NCBI GenBank assembly: GCA_027886175.1
Contig: JAJNNQ010000003.1
Span: 24,841,501 to 24,905,500 of the forward strand
Source: Phylloscopus collybita
Taxonomy: Eukaryota; Chordata; Aves; Passeriformes; Phylloscopidae
Direction: 5' to 3'
Length of the DNA: 64,000 bases
How positions within the stretch are numbered: position 1 is the stretch's first letter; each line of letters begins with the position of its first letter. The notes beneath the pieces are model-generated. The model had not been told where the DNA came from, searched no databases, and worked only from the letters and a program-made list of their open reading frames with translations. The position numbers and the translations under genes were made by a program. Below are positions 23,201 to 35,616 of the stretch, in pieces.

Positions 23201-26200
23201 CCATCGTTGTGTCTGGCACAGACAAAGCATGCATGTCAGAGGAATCTTGCTGGTTAATGTCCCTCAGGAATAAGGGCTACTGAAGGCTAAGGATCATGGC
23301 AACAATCACACAGCAGCCCCACAAGTTAGGGAGGAGAAGCCTTTTCTCTCCAGTGTGGCAGGGCCCCACACACGACAGCACAGCTACCTGAGCTTGTGGG
23401 GAAAAGATGCAGCCCCAAGAGAGCAGAGGGTGAAGAATTCTCTCTCAAAAACCCATTTTCTGTGTACAGTAAAAACTTCAAAGCTCTAGGGAGCAGCGAG
23501 CTGGTTATATTGTTCAGGCTGTGGTTGGGTTGCTGGGATTTGGTAAATAAGAACCATTTTACAGCTCATTAAGTGGCGCTTTGGGAAATGTTCTCATATC
23601 CGTTTTCCAGGGGCTGTGGAGAGCTTGCATTGCTTGGTGGGTCAGGGAAGCAGCCAGCTCAAACTAAGGGTTCCAGGGAAGGTGTGTGCATGTATATTTA
23701 TTTATATATAGAAATACTGCTTGAGGAACCTTACTGAAGCTGGGAGTTGCTAAGGTGTTATTGCTTTCACTTGTTAGATTTGACTGAGGGGCACTATCTG
23801 CTGCTGTGTAATGAAAAACAATCATCAAACGGCCTGGGAGGATGGGACACTATCACTGGGGGCCTTAACTAATTCTGCAGAACCACAGAATTGCTGTCAT
23901 ATTTTCTCCACGTCGTATGAAAGCCATTTTCTGTGCGTGGAATTCCCGTGTGGACTGCACAGGAGCACTCCTGGCCTCACAGGCCTTAAGGGACAGCAAG
24001 CTCTCCAGTACTTCTTTTTATCAACTCCCTAAAAACCCACAGATGCTGTCTTTCTGAAGAAGACAGACCCCTTCCTGCGGGCTGTGACTGCAGAGCAAGC
24101 TGTGCCAGGGGCTCAGAGCACCTCCACCAGCCCTGGAAAGCCTTGACTGAACACAAGGAGACACAGATGTAGCAGCATCTTCCCATCTTCCCCCCAGAGA
24201 GTTCATGTTTGGGGTACAAAATATTCTAGGGGGGGCATTTTTGTTTGTTGGTTGGGTTTTTTTCAGGGTTTTTTTAGTTGCTGTCTCATCTTGGAAAGAC
24301 TCCCAGTCACAGGCAGTTCTGTGGAAGAAACCCAACGTGTTTGCCTTTCCTCTCCTTTACCTTGGGGTGTATTTTCAGGGGAGGAAGCAGACAGACACCT
24401 CTACTGCTTATTTTTAGTCTTGCAATTGTTGGTGCAAAGAATACCCACCCCTGCTCTCTGTACCTCTGAGCTATTTGATGTTCAGCCAAAAAATCCTACA
24501 AACACCTTGCTGCACACAAAACTAACCCAAGTCTAAGTGTGGAACTGTGTAAACCTGCATTTCAAGCTGCATGTAAAATTGAGAATTACACAGGGAAGTG
24601 AACAGATGGTCAACAGAAGAGAGAAGTAACTTCTCTCACATCAATGTTTTAAGGACTTTTTAGTTTCCTTTGATATTAAAAAAAAAAAAAAGTCCAACAC
24701 CCCTCCCAAAGAAAAATCTTACACATAAAGCTTTTTTTTTTTTTTTTTCCTTATGAAAGATGAATTAATTAAGAACCTGGCAGGAATGCCAGAACAGTCA
24801 GGAGTCTGCAGGTATATGGGAAAAGTGTTGTAAGGGTTGGCCTGCATGCCATCCCAGGCAACACTGCAGTGGCTGCAGAAGCAGCAAAGATGTCCCTGTG
24901 AAGTTGTAGGTGTTTTTTTATTCAAAGTCTGATGTTAGCAGTGAGCCTGAAAGAAAACAGCCAAGCCAACAGGGTGTGCCTGGAATTAATTTATTGGAAG
25001 GAAATTTGCTGATTGGCAGCAATCAGGATGGAGCTGACAGCCAAACATTTTCTGGGGCTGACTCAAAGAAATGATCCAGGACTTGGTTAAGAGTCTCCCT
25101 AAGGACAGAGTCTGTCACTGCTAATTAGTTTATCACAATTATGCTGTTCCATTGGGTAGAACCAATTGGATTCATCTTCACATTTGCTCAAAGACCCTCA
25201 GTACTTTTGTTCCAGCCAGCACAAGTGCACCTTTAGAGAGCCTTCCTATAAGATGAATTTTAATTCTTCAGTGTGGTTCTTAATTCCTAATTGCCACAAG
25301 TCCTTGTAGCCTGTGCCACGTCGATAGGCAAAGTGACACAGTCTCATTTGTCACCTCTATCAGTGTCACCACCAGTTACCACTTTGTGCCTCTGTGGGCT
25401 GCCTGCTGGAGCTTCTGAGGCTCTGACACACACAGTTCACACTGCCAAGGCAGAGGAAAGTCTTACCTCACAGACATGAAGGAAACAGCAATCTGCAATT
25501 TATGCCCAGCAGTTTTAGAGCATTTCACCTCCCAGTGCACAGTCTCAACTGTTCTTTCTCCTTCCCATGCACGTGAAAGTGGAAGAAGAAAGTTCTGGCA
25601 ATCAAAAGGACTCTTGTCTTAAAAAAAACAACACCACCAACAGCAAGCAAAACTATCAATTAAACAAAAGAAACCATTTAAAACCACTTTAAAGGTAACT
25701 TGTGTGCAAAACTGCAGCAGCACAGCTGCTCAGCAACAGTTCCACACAGATCTCCAGACTTACAGGAAAAAAAAGGAAGGAAGCCCCAGAGCAAAAACAG
25801 GAGAGAGGTTTGTGTTTGTCTTGGCGTTTTTTTTTTTAATACTTTTGTCATCCCTTTCTTCACTGGAAAGTAATAAATCTTCTGCAGGAAAAAGTACCTG
25901 CTAGTATCATTAAGAGACTTAAACACGCCAAGATAAAACTCCCTGAAGCCAAAGCAGCTATTTGTGTCAAAGGAAACAATACAGTAATTTATACTTCCCC
26001 TCCCAAATCTTATGTTACTGCAGAAAATGCGCTCCTTTACCAATTAATCATAAATCAAAGCACTGACAAGATATTAGTCTCCCATTCCTCTGGGAGACAA
26101 GTGGAATGTGCATCAAGAAGCAGAAGTCGGAGCTGGCTTGCCAACGTGTCAGATGGAAGCTGTGTTCAGGGGATCACTGCACTTCCTACCACAGCAGCAA

Positions 26201-27045
26201 CACGGAATTTCTGATTCAGCAGCACGCCAGCCAAGTGGGTGAGCAAACTTCAAAGCTCTCAGGCTCCATCTGAAGGGAGCTGCTCTCTCAGAGCCCTTAA
26301 ATGTGGCTCAGAAAGTGCTGGCCAGGGAGCTGCGCTCTCTGTTTTTACAGGAGTGCTGAACGCTTTTTGTGAGAACCCCAAGGGAAAAAGAAAAACGCAG
26401 CACGTGACTTTTGCACGTGGAAGAGGGGCAACTTGTGTTTGTTTAATTAGTGACCATGGTTAAACAGCCAGAGCTGTTAAATGCTGGAAATTTCAGAGAG
26501 AAATTTTGAAACAATTCACACCGAGAACAAGGCAAATGAGAAGAAATTTGAGAAATAATCAAAAGATGCTTGCTGCAGAAATAATTTCTGCAAGAAATTT
26601 ATATAGCTGCTGTCATCTCACACTGCATATTTACCCAGCTGACTGCTTGCCCCCAAAAATATATGACAACAGCCCCTTCTTTTTATATAAACCAGCATTC
26701 TAGGTAAGGGGGAAATGTTTTTCCATATGTAGATAATTCTTTAAAGAAGCACTTCAGGTAAATAATTAAAGGTATTTGGGATAAAAAATGGGAGGATTTC
26801 TGAGAGGAACTTAGCAGTGTCTTCTCCCTCCTTCTCAGGCAGCCTGGAGGGTGACTGGTAGCATATGGAGCACTGCTCAGATGCCACAGCAGCTCACCTG
26901 CCACATCCATCCTCAGTGCAAGGCAGAGGGGGAAGGCATGGGACAGACAAAAATTCAGGTCAGCACTGGCCCCCTCTGCAAAAACCTCAGGAGTTTACAG
27001 ATTGCTCTTATTTATCAAGTAAGCTGCTTTTAGGTTTGGGGCTTT
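17231..27045. other. Intronic sequence with scattered low-complexity tracts
   Basis: A poly(A) run occurs near 24679-24691 and a poly(T) run near 24731-24748. The remainder is unique-looking DNA with short, unrelated open frames on both strands. I see no exon with both convincing splice signals and recognisable protein, and no full transposable element. Confidence 0.4.
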
Positions 27046-27261
27046 GTGGGGTTTTTTTTGTTGTTGTTGTTTGGTTTGTTTTTTTTTTGGGGGGGGGGTT
27101 GGGGGTTTTATTTGTGTGAGGTGAGGTTTTGTTTTGTTTTGTTTTGGTGTTTTTGGGATTGGTTTTTTGTGTTTTTTGGGTTTTTGTTTTGTTTTGGTTT
27201 GGTTTGTTGTTGTTGTTGTTTTGGGGGTTTTTTTCAGAAGTGGCATTTTTAGCCCCCAGGG

Positions 27262-27319
<58 letters not shown>

Positions 27320-27420
27320 AAACACGAACACTACAAAATTGTGCACATCCTGCAGAAAAAAAAAAAAAAACCAAAAAAAAAACAAACAACAACAACAAAA
27401 AAAACAAACACCCAACCCAA
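27046..27420. repeat. GT-rich / poly(A) / AC-rich low-complexity block with complementary arms
   Basis: 27046-27235 is built from T, G and (GTT)n/(GTTTT)n runs. 27262-27318 is a run of 57 A. 27357-27420 is AC-rich. The left arm word ttgttgttgtttggtttgtt is closely complementary to the right arm (ccaaaaaaaaaacaaac, aacaacaac), so the block could fold back on itself as an imperfect hairpin of roughly 350 bp. The homopolymer lengths are likely to be unstable and hard to sequence. Confidence 0.85.
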
Positions 27421-30400
27421 ACCCATCTGAACAATATTAAACTGCAATGTGTGGTGGGAATAAAGCAGGGAAAAGCAATCTAAACTTGGTAACTACCCAC
27501 CCAAAGATCTCCCACCAGCAAATGTTTTCTTGTTGTAGGGCAGCACGTTCACACAATTCAGGTTTGAATAGCTAACACTAAACACACATCCCTCATCAGT
27601 GTGAAACACTGCTGGCTGCCTGATCTCCACGTCTTTCTCAGCCCTGGTGGCTCTGCTGGGATTGCTGAGCTGCTGCAGAGCTGAGAAGCACAGGACTAAA
27701 GTGTAATCTTTTCTTTTCCAGGGAGATTTTTTTTTTTTCAGACAATTATTCTTACAGGTTCTCACAAAACAAGCTCTAATTTCACTGTTTCTGTGAGCAA
27801 GGAGTAAGAAAATCCTTATTACCATTTCTGTAGGGAATGCAATTAACAAATCTTGTGCTTACTTTAAATAACTGCTTAATGTATTTCGTTATTCCTACAG
27901 GATTTCTCACCTGACCAGGAGATCCTGTTTGAGTGGCCTACATTAAGAATTTCAGTGGCATTCAGTTATATCTACAAAAATTCAGCCCTTAAGAAAAAAA
28001 AGTACAGGAAAAAAAAAGCCTGGCCATGAGCAATTAAAAGACGCAGCCATGAAATGTCTCCTCAAAACCTCAAAAACCTTTACATGGCTCAAAGGGAACC
28101 ATTCAGCAAATCCTGAATTTGCATCTTTGCTCTCCTCAGTAAGAGAATATCCTGGTGTTTGTAACTGATGATCTAAACAATCATTTTTTGTGCAGAAAAT
28201 TCTGCTCATGGTCCTCGTTTGCTTTAACGAACAGAATCAGAATGGAAAAGTCTTATACAAGAGCACGAAGACAACATTTTACAATATAAAATGCCTTAAG
28301 CTGGTGTGGTTTGGGTTTTTTTCCGTTTCTTCTCCTGAATTGTCTGAAGAATTAGGTCACTTAGACCAGAAAAAGAAGTTACAACAGGTATTAATGAAGT
28401 CAGAAGAGGAAACCAGGTCTAGCCTCCACATGGAACTGTCACAAAATGTCTGCATCCCCCAGTAAGACTGAATTTAACACTATTGGAGTCTCTGAAAACT
28501 TCTGTTTAGCTTGGTAATCTGATTAAAGCAAGACTTCTATTTGAAATACTATTTCATGGTTTTCAGTAGAAAAGCTTCAAACTGTTAATCTTACTGAAAA
28601 ACGAACATTAAGAACATTTAACATATGTTAAGGATTCTTCAGCATCTCTCAGAGTTATGTGAGCAGCTGAGACATGTCCCAGCAATAACCAAAGACAAAT
28701 CCACTGCTTCCAGGTGTGCTCGGATGAACAGCATTTAGAATGTGCTCAGAAAGCTGATTTTGTCAGCTGTTTGTGCTAAAATCCACCCCTGACTGTGGCT
28801 TTACACAGTGATGAGAAGCCCTTCCCAGGTGACTAAACCCCATCTTCTTGTATTACTGCTATTATCAACAAAAGGGCACAGAGAGAAAGGTGAAAGGGAT
28901 GAAGAGTTCTGGTAACCTTTCTTTATCCAGTTTTAGCTGGACCACTCCCAGTCAAGCATTACAACATTTAGTGGTATTTCTCCTCCTCCTGACTTCGAGA
29001 TCTTCCCTTTTTAACCAAATCCCTGCACACAAGAAGCTCAAGCTGATCTCTGCATTGCTTTTTGAATCTCAAGCAATCATTGAAGCCAGAGGACAGAGAG
29101 AACCACAGTTTACTTTTATTACCTAGGAAATAAGAAGTGCATTGAAAGCAGTGGCAATTACCACACCCTGTTTGCAGAAAGGCTGCTCTCTTTTGAAGTG
29201 TAGGTTAAGCTCAGAAACATTTTGCAGCATTACAACCATTTTCCAAGTCTGGTTTGGCTATTTAAAAGAGAGCATCTTTTATACAACTATCTCAGAAGCG
29301 CCATCTTGAAAATTATTCCAAATTTATTACCCAGCTTTATTTTCTTAAAGAAGATTCAGTTAATGGACTCAGTTGGCTAAACTGTGGGCTATCTACAAAA
29401 TTTCTTAAGAACTGAGGGCTGGCCCCATCATCACTTGACTCTGCAGAAGGACCATGCAGGTTTTGGCATGAGGACGAGCCCCATGCCCTGTTTAGCACAG
29501 GATTAGTCTGACAATGAGCTTCTTCACCAAACACAAACAGCTTGTAGAACTCACTAGGACAGAGTACAGGAGCTTGGGAAGGCTCAGACCAGGATAACAC
29601 ATTTATCCAGCAGTGGAAATCTGCACTCACTGAAGTTGTCTGAAAAACCCAGCACCCCTCAGGATCACATCCTCCAGACAGCTCTGTCCCCACCCACAGG
29701 TGTTTGTGCACATGCCACACCCTTCCTGCTGGATTCATTCCACTTACAAAACCTGCACTTTTGAGCAGACTTCTGTGCATTGAAACACACCAAAAAAATA
29801 AAGCTGGGAGTTGTACAAGAGAGCTCAGTGTCTCTGAGCTGCTAAAATACAGAGTCATTACTTGTAAACAGCGAGTGTGCTTTTTATGGTTTCTAACCTG
29901 AAAACACACTTACCCTTTCAACACGGAACAAATATAATCCTTCCCCTACTTTCCTTCCAAATCAATGTAAATCAAGCACTTTCTGAGAAGTCACAGAAAT
30001 GTCAAACTGTGCAACTGCTCTGGATGGACTCACTGTCATGTTCAGTTTATTCAGGAGAAGATTAAATTGCAACAAAAAAGCAGAAAACATTTAAGAATTT
30101 TGCACCATTTGGCGTGCACACAAGCAAAGGGAAAGGCATGCCACACATCTGCTTCTTGTCATGATTCAAGCCAAAATGCATGTGACAATTGCTTTGCTTT
30201 TTATTACCACGCATTCCATAAAATTCCGAGCCTCTCCCTCCTATTACGGACATAGCGGCTTCCAATCTGTTCCTGGAGGTGAAGTGTGGGGGAAAATTCC
30301 TGGTTAACCAACAATTACTTATGAACTGTTAGGTAACAGGGAGGGCAGGGCTGCTCCAGAGAGCCTCGTGCAAGGGTCACAGCAGTGCTCAGAGCCTGTC

Positions 30401-30785
30401 AAAGGGCTTGCACAGGGGTGTAAAGTGCAAGTACCAAGCACGAGGAGCGTCTCCAACTCGCGCCCTTCCCGCCCCAGGCCGTGTGGGGTTTGGGAGCTCT
30501 GATGGAGAAGGGTCTAAGTCCTTTGTGGACTTTGGGGTTGGGTGGGCAAAGGCACTGGTGGTGCAGTTTGTTTTCTTTCGTACTGCTCAGCTCCCGTGCT
30601 GAAGTTCCCCGTGACCACATTTCCTGAGCTGACGAGGAGCCCGAGGAAGTGGAAAGGGTGAGGTCAGTGCGCTCTGCACCGTGCCTGATGCCTGCCCTGG
30701 CTCCTCCTGTCCCACCAGGAACTCAGAATCCAGAGCTGTGCATCAGATATTCCACCTAAAAACCAAACCCAGAGCATCAGGGAAA
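27421..30785. other. Intronic sequence, nothing recognised
   Basis: It contains the longest open frame of the window (29337-29909, minus strand, 190 codons), whose product matches nothing I recognise and lacks a typical domain composition. No supported exon or repeat family. Confidence 0.4.
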
Positions 30786-30918
30786 CGTTTAGGTTGGAAA
30801 AGACCCTGAAGATCATCAAGCTGAGCCATTAATCCAAAACAAAGTCCCCACTGAAGCACGTCCTGAAGCACCACGTCTGCACTTTTTACGTGAGCTTTTA
30901 TACCTCGGGGAGGATCCA
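30786..30918 (-). mobile_element. CR1 LINE 3'-region fragment
   Basis: Plus-strand words gtttaggttggaaaagaccc, tgaagatcatcaag and tcctgaagcaccacg are the reverse complement of a CR1 3' end (ggtcttttccaacc...). It is 5'-truncated and diverged, with no coding capacity. Confidence 0.75.
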
Positions 30919-31194
30919 CAGAAAAAAAATAATCTGAGACAACGTGGCACCAGAGACTATTTGCCAAGAAATCAGCATGGAAGGGGTGGAAGTGGAAAAG
31001 GTGGGTTGGACTCTCAGTGCAGAAAGAGTGAGGAGGCAATGGGTGCCCTCCTGCTGCCCAGGGGTCTCTCCCCTCTCCCCTCAGCACAGCTGAACCCTAA
31101 GAAACCACAGACACTGCACTGGATGATGATAAACAGAATAAACTAGAAAAGCACCAGGTCCTGACCAATTTATCTCACAACAATTCATTCTTAT

Positions 31195-31260
31195 ATAGAA
31201 TCACAGAATGGGGTCAAAAGGAACCTTAGAGAACAACTAGCTCCAACCCCCCTGCCATTT
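31195..31260 (-). mobile_element. CR1 LINE 3' terminus fragment
   Basis: tagaatcacagaatgggg followed by ggaaccttagagaacaacta and ctccaacccccctgccat is the reverse complement of the CR1 terminus, including the terminal octamer repeat (attctgtgattcta). Only about 65 bp remain. It may be a separate insertion from 30786-30918. Confidence 0.8.
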
Positions 31261-34200
31261 CAAGCCTTTAACTGCTGAACTTTAAGAGAAGTAGATAAGC
31301 AGTAAAGTTTAGGTCATCCTTGACTATGGCCAAAAAGCAGACAAGCATTTATACAGTCTCCTTGACAAATTTTCTGTGACAAAAAACACAAAACCAAACT
31401 CCACAACCTTTCACCCTAAAGTGAATGGTATATAAAAATATGAGCTTGATAGGACAGGAGAGATTTTTCTGACTTCCCAAACATGTCCCAGAACACCCTG
31501 CCTGCCCCAGAAAAGTCCATACAATCAGGCTTTAAAGTTCTGACATTCCTGAAGAAAAGCTACTTAAAGTTCCTATTGAAAAATATTGCTCTTGATTTCA
31601 ATCTTTGTGGCACCTGACCTCTGCTCAGCTGGGCTAATGAGGTCACCTTCCCAAGCAAATAAATCAACGTCTCTGTTCTGGAGTGAGCAGGACAACATTG
31701 ATTTACAGCTCTTGTTTTGGGCCATGGAAAAATAATCTTTAGGCTGTGAGGGCTAAGCAATTTTTACTGGTGAAATCTAGAAAGCAGTTCCAATGTTATG
31801 TTACAAAGATTTATCCAGCCTTTCAGTTGCAGAGTAAGACTCCTGCTCTGCTTTGCAGTTCACAAACAAGACAATCTTTTCAAGCTCTGCTGAAATATAT
31901 TTAAACCAGGTGACAGTATTCTCCCAGCAGATGGATTGAGAAAGCAATGCTTTGACAACTTTCAGAAAATTAGTGAATGCTAAATAACCTAAAACAGAAA
32001 TTGTTTTAGTGTTTCTTGTTCTTAAAGGTTTTGTTTCTCTCCTTCACATTCACAAATGAAATACATTTCCAGCATAAAAATCAGCAAAATGGAATTGTTT
32101 AGGTCATAACATTTGTGACTTCTTAAAACATCCAATAAAGCCTGAATACCTCATTCTTTGGAACATTTTCTCCAGAAAGTTGTGGTTTGATACTGTAAAG
32201 AATTATCTCTTTCTGTTTTCCTCTCTCCTAACAGCTGAACCAAACACTGAAAACAAACCATCAGAACTTCAAAACCCAACAGAAGGTAATGCTTTCATTC
32301 AGCCTTTCTGAATTTGTGACCAGCTTGGGAGACTGAGAAGAACCTATTTCCATAGGTGTGCTGCTTCCTGACAGCCACAATAGGGCTGTAACATGACTGA
32401 TCTGCTGGGGACAGGGCTCAGAACCTCTTCTCTCACACCAGCCTCACAGGAAGAGCAATATCCAAACACCCTTCCAGTGTAAAATACTTCTTCTGTTCTG
32501 TCTCTGCAACCTGCAACATTATCAATAGAGAATGCCAACAATTTTAATTAAAGAGTGACTGGAAACAGTTTTTGGTTTGGAATCGAGTACTCGAATGTGG
32601 TTTGCGACCCAAGACTGCAGAACTCCGTGCATGTGAGACTGCAGATAAAATGGGTTGTAATGAAAAACTGTTCTCATTTAAACTCCATCAACTAACTCAT
32701 TTCTGGTAACTTAAGTCAACTGATTCTGTTGCTAGGGAATATCTGTGAGAACATCACCATCCTCTTAAGGTTACTGACTCTTTGAAAGCACCGTTCCATG
32801 AGATTTGCAAACCATCACAGACTAAACATAATGGTAATTAAACATAAATGATTATTTGGAGAAGGTCTTCTCCTCGGGTCCTACAGGTCATTCTTGTGTG
32901 GGCCTGCTACTCTGAGGCAATTTCCCTGAATGGAAATAGAGACTCTCAAATTGTGGCTTATAAACACCCCAGACCTTAGGGGGAGAAAAGGCACACAATG
33001 TAAAAAGAAAAATCATAAAGTAATTGCAGAGGCCAAACATTTCTAGCGGCATTTTTCTAACTTCTCTCTCCTTGTTTTGCATTTTTCACCATAAGCAAGC
33101 TGGAAAATGTAAATTGATGCCAAAGTTTACTGAAAGGGTACTTGATTCTGCTGCAAGTGGCCCTAAGATGTTGCTGACAGCAATGACAGTATTACCCAAT
33201 ATTGACAGTACATGTTGAAAGCATGTGCTCCCCACCAGATGACACAACTGTTACACAGACTGGAAGCAAAGAGCATATTGGACCCTGATGAAAGAAAGGA
33301 AATTAGGAGAAGAGGAAGAAGAAAAAGGAGACAAAGAAAATACAAAAGTGGTGTGGATAAATGTTTTATCAAGTAAGAAACCTTAAAAAAAAAGGGGGGC
33401 TTTTTTTTCTGAAACATCCAACAGATTTGTAAATTATATTAAGGCACATTATATTAAGTCTGACTGTAAGGCATGTGACAGAGATACCAGAAAGTGTCAG
33501 GATCAAGGGCCATATTCAGGCAGGTTCCACGTTCTGAAAATCCTGCTGAGGAATATCAATTTCTGTGTTTGCTTACAAAGGTAACAACAAAAATGTGCCT
33601 TGCTCACCTGGAACTCAGGGAGCTAATATATGGAAGGCAAACAGTAATCTAGCTTTTAAAGAAAAATATCCAATACAGGTGGGGAAATGAGGAATTGGTT
33701 TTGTGTTTTGTTGGGGGGTTTTTATGATTATTTGGGGCTCTCTTTGGGGGGTTTGGAGGGAGGTTTTCTTGTTTACTTTTAATTATTTCTTGTCTCTAAC
33801 AGAACCAAAACCAGGTACAAGAATAAAAGGAATGGAGGGTTTTTTTCTCTTTTCTTAATGTCTTACAGTGCTCATGGTACCTTTGTATTTAAATATCCCC
33901 TTTCCCCCACAGCTAAAAAAGGCAAAAGTAAAGACAGACATCTAAGAGGAGGGCAATGCTTCAGTTTCTCTTTAGCCAGAACAGGGGACTGCTCTCCCTC
34001 GGCAGGAGCAATCATTTGGCAGGGTGGGATGGAGCCAGGGACAGAACTGAGCCTGGCCTCTCTGTCAGAGGAGGAGGCATTTCTGGCAGCCAGCACAGCC
34101 CAACTGCAGAGCTGAATCACCCCCTCCAAGTGTCTGATGCTCTCTGCTGACAGCAAACAGAGACCGTGGCCAACAGGCTCCTAAATCACTCGCCTCAGAT

Positions 34201-34739
34201 AAGCAGCTAAAATTAGCAAAGGGGAATTGAGGCAACATCCAGGACAGAAGAAGGATGCTAGAATATTTCAGACAGGAAAGCTGCCCTTGCATGGCACAAA
34301 ATGATGGCAGACCTGCCTTCCTGGCTGCTGAAATATTCCAGACCAATGGAATCTTAAATCCCTTAAATCCCAAAGTAGGGAACAGCATGAACTCCTGCAC
34401 AAATGTATTTGATAGTTACATCCATTCCCTTGGAGGCTCCTGGAAAAACCTGTGTTGAAGGAACCAAGGGGATGGGCACACAAATCAAGAGTTAACACCT
34501 CCAGTGTGCTGAATCCTGCTGTGATGGCTGTGCACGGAAACAGCAACACCATCAACAGCCAGGAGTGACCTGCCAAGGGGATTGTGTTCTGGCCATGAGC
34601 AATGGGGCATGGAGCACGGGTCCTAAATGAGAACAAGGGCTTGGGTGAGGATGAACACAGGCAGAGGATGGTGCTAAGCAGGCTGAGCTGCTCTAGAAGC
34701 ACTGCAGCTCATCCCAGGGTGAGGCTCACCAGGGGAAGG
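31261..34739. other. Intronic sequence with candidate pseudo-exons
   Basis: No firm gene. Several strong splice-acceptor-like tracts occur on the plus strand (ending at 31857, 32234, 33802, 33912), some followed by short open segments and donor-like sequences; see the findings. 33280-33345 is purine-rich and 33690-33780 is G/T-rich. Confidence 0.35.
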
Positions 34740-34989
34740 TGATGCCTTGGGGTGGCTCCCTAGAACAGAGGCTAGACAAGGTAAAGAGAATAAAGTGGGT
34801 GTTTATTAAAGGCCTTCAACAGATACACCTTGGGCAGTCAGAGCCTCCCAGAGGCTCCACCTTGGGGTGGAGGATGGTGACAAGTTTCTCAGACAGAAAT
34901 CAGTTTGGTCCATTTACATATCAGGGGTGAATGCTCCAATTACAGCTTCAGCTAATGAAGTCATTCACCCCCAGTTTTCTCCCCCCACA
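34740..34989 (-). mobile_element. Short LTR, reverse orientation, same family as 16621-16871 (250 bp)
   Basis: Read on the minus strand it runs TGTGGGGGG...AAGGCATCA, with an AATAAA signal (tttatt at 34802-34807 on the plus strand) inside ggcctttaataaacaccc. The order of conserved words is the same as in 16621-16871. I do not find a clear TSD, so the outer boundary at 34989 is approximate. No internal retroviral coding region adjoins it. Confidence 0.7.
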
Positions 34990-35185
34990 ATTCACTTTTT
35001 TTTATAATTTTCCAGGGCCTGAGGCTGTAGGGTGTCCTTGGTTCTTAGGCCTGGAAGGATTGTTTTGTGTGACCAAAATGTGAAGAGAGTTTACTCACAC
35101 TCTGTATGGAGTTCAGAGTTACACACTCCTGCAGTACAGGATCTGAAAACATGAAAACTGAAACTTAAGGCATCAAAGGTGTGAC

Positions 35186-35508
35186 TGGGATGGCTGGGAG
35201 TGTTGCCATGATTCGTGCCTGCCATGTTTTGGTTTTAGGAACTTCTGTTCCCAGGGACCTAAACTGGTAAACAAGGTCACTCTTTGTAAACTATCTTGTT
35301 TTTCACATGCTTTCCCAGAGGAGGGACTTTGTGTGAAGGTCTCTGAGAACCCTGAACCAAGGGTTCCAGGGGTCCCACCTCTAAGGTGGGCACATTTGTA
35401 AAAGGTATAAAAGAGGTTTGGAAAATAAACCTGCGACTCCTCCTCCCTGAAGAGTCCACACAGCAGCCTTCTGAATCACGACTCTGTGTCTCCTCATTGT
35501 GTCCCACA
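35186..35508 (+). mobile_element. Solo LTR, ERVL-like (323 bp)
   Basis: TG...CA ends (TGGGATGGC...TGTCCCACA) are flanked by gtgac on both sides (35181-35185 and 35509-35513), a 5-bp duplication as expected for class III elements. Near the 3' end, tataaaag (35406-35413) is followed closely by AATAAA (35424-35429), giving the compact TATA/polyadenylation arrangement of avian LTRs. The bases after 35508 (gtgacatcagag) vaguely recall a primer-binding site, so a truncated provirus instead of a solo LTR remains possible. Confidence 0.75.
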
Positions 35509-35616
35509 GTGACATCAGAGAGGCTCTGAGGAGGGACAGCCCTCTGCTTCCCAGCACAGCCAGAGCAGTGGGGCCAAGGTGCTCCCTCCCCACAGCGAGG
35601 AGCTGAGCTGGAGGAG

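Noticed and set aside
27129..27440. Poly-Phe/poly-Lys open frames on both strands
   Set aside because: Artefact of the GT-rich and poly(A) low-complexity block.
31858..31908. 51-bp segment after a strong acceptor (tgctctgctttgcag) with donor-like GTGACAG
   Set aside because: Open only in a phase incompatible with the other nearby candidates. Taken as a typical intronic pseudo-exon.
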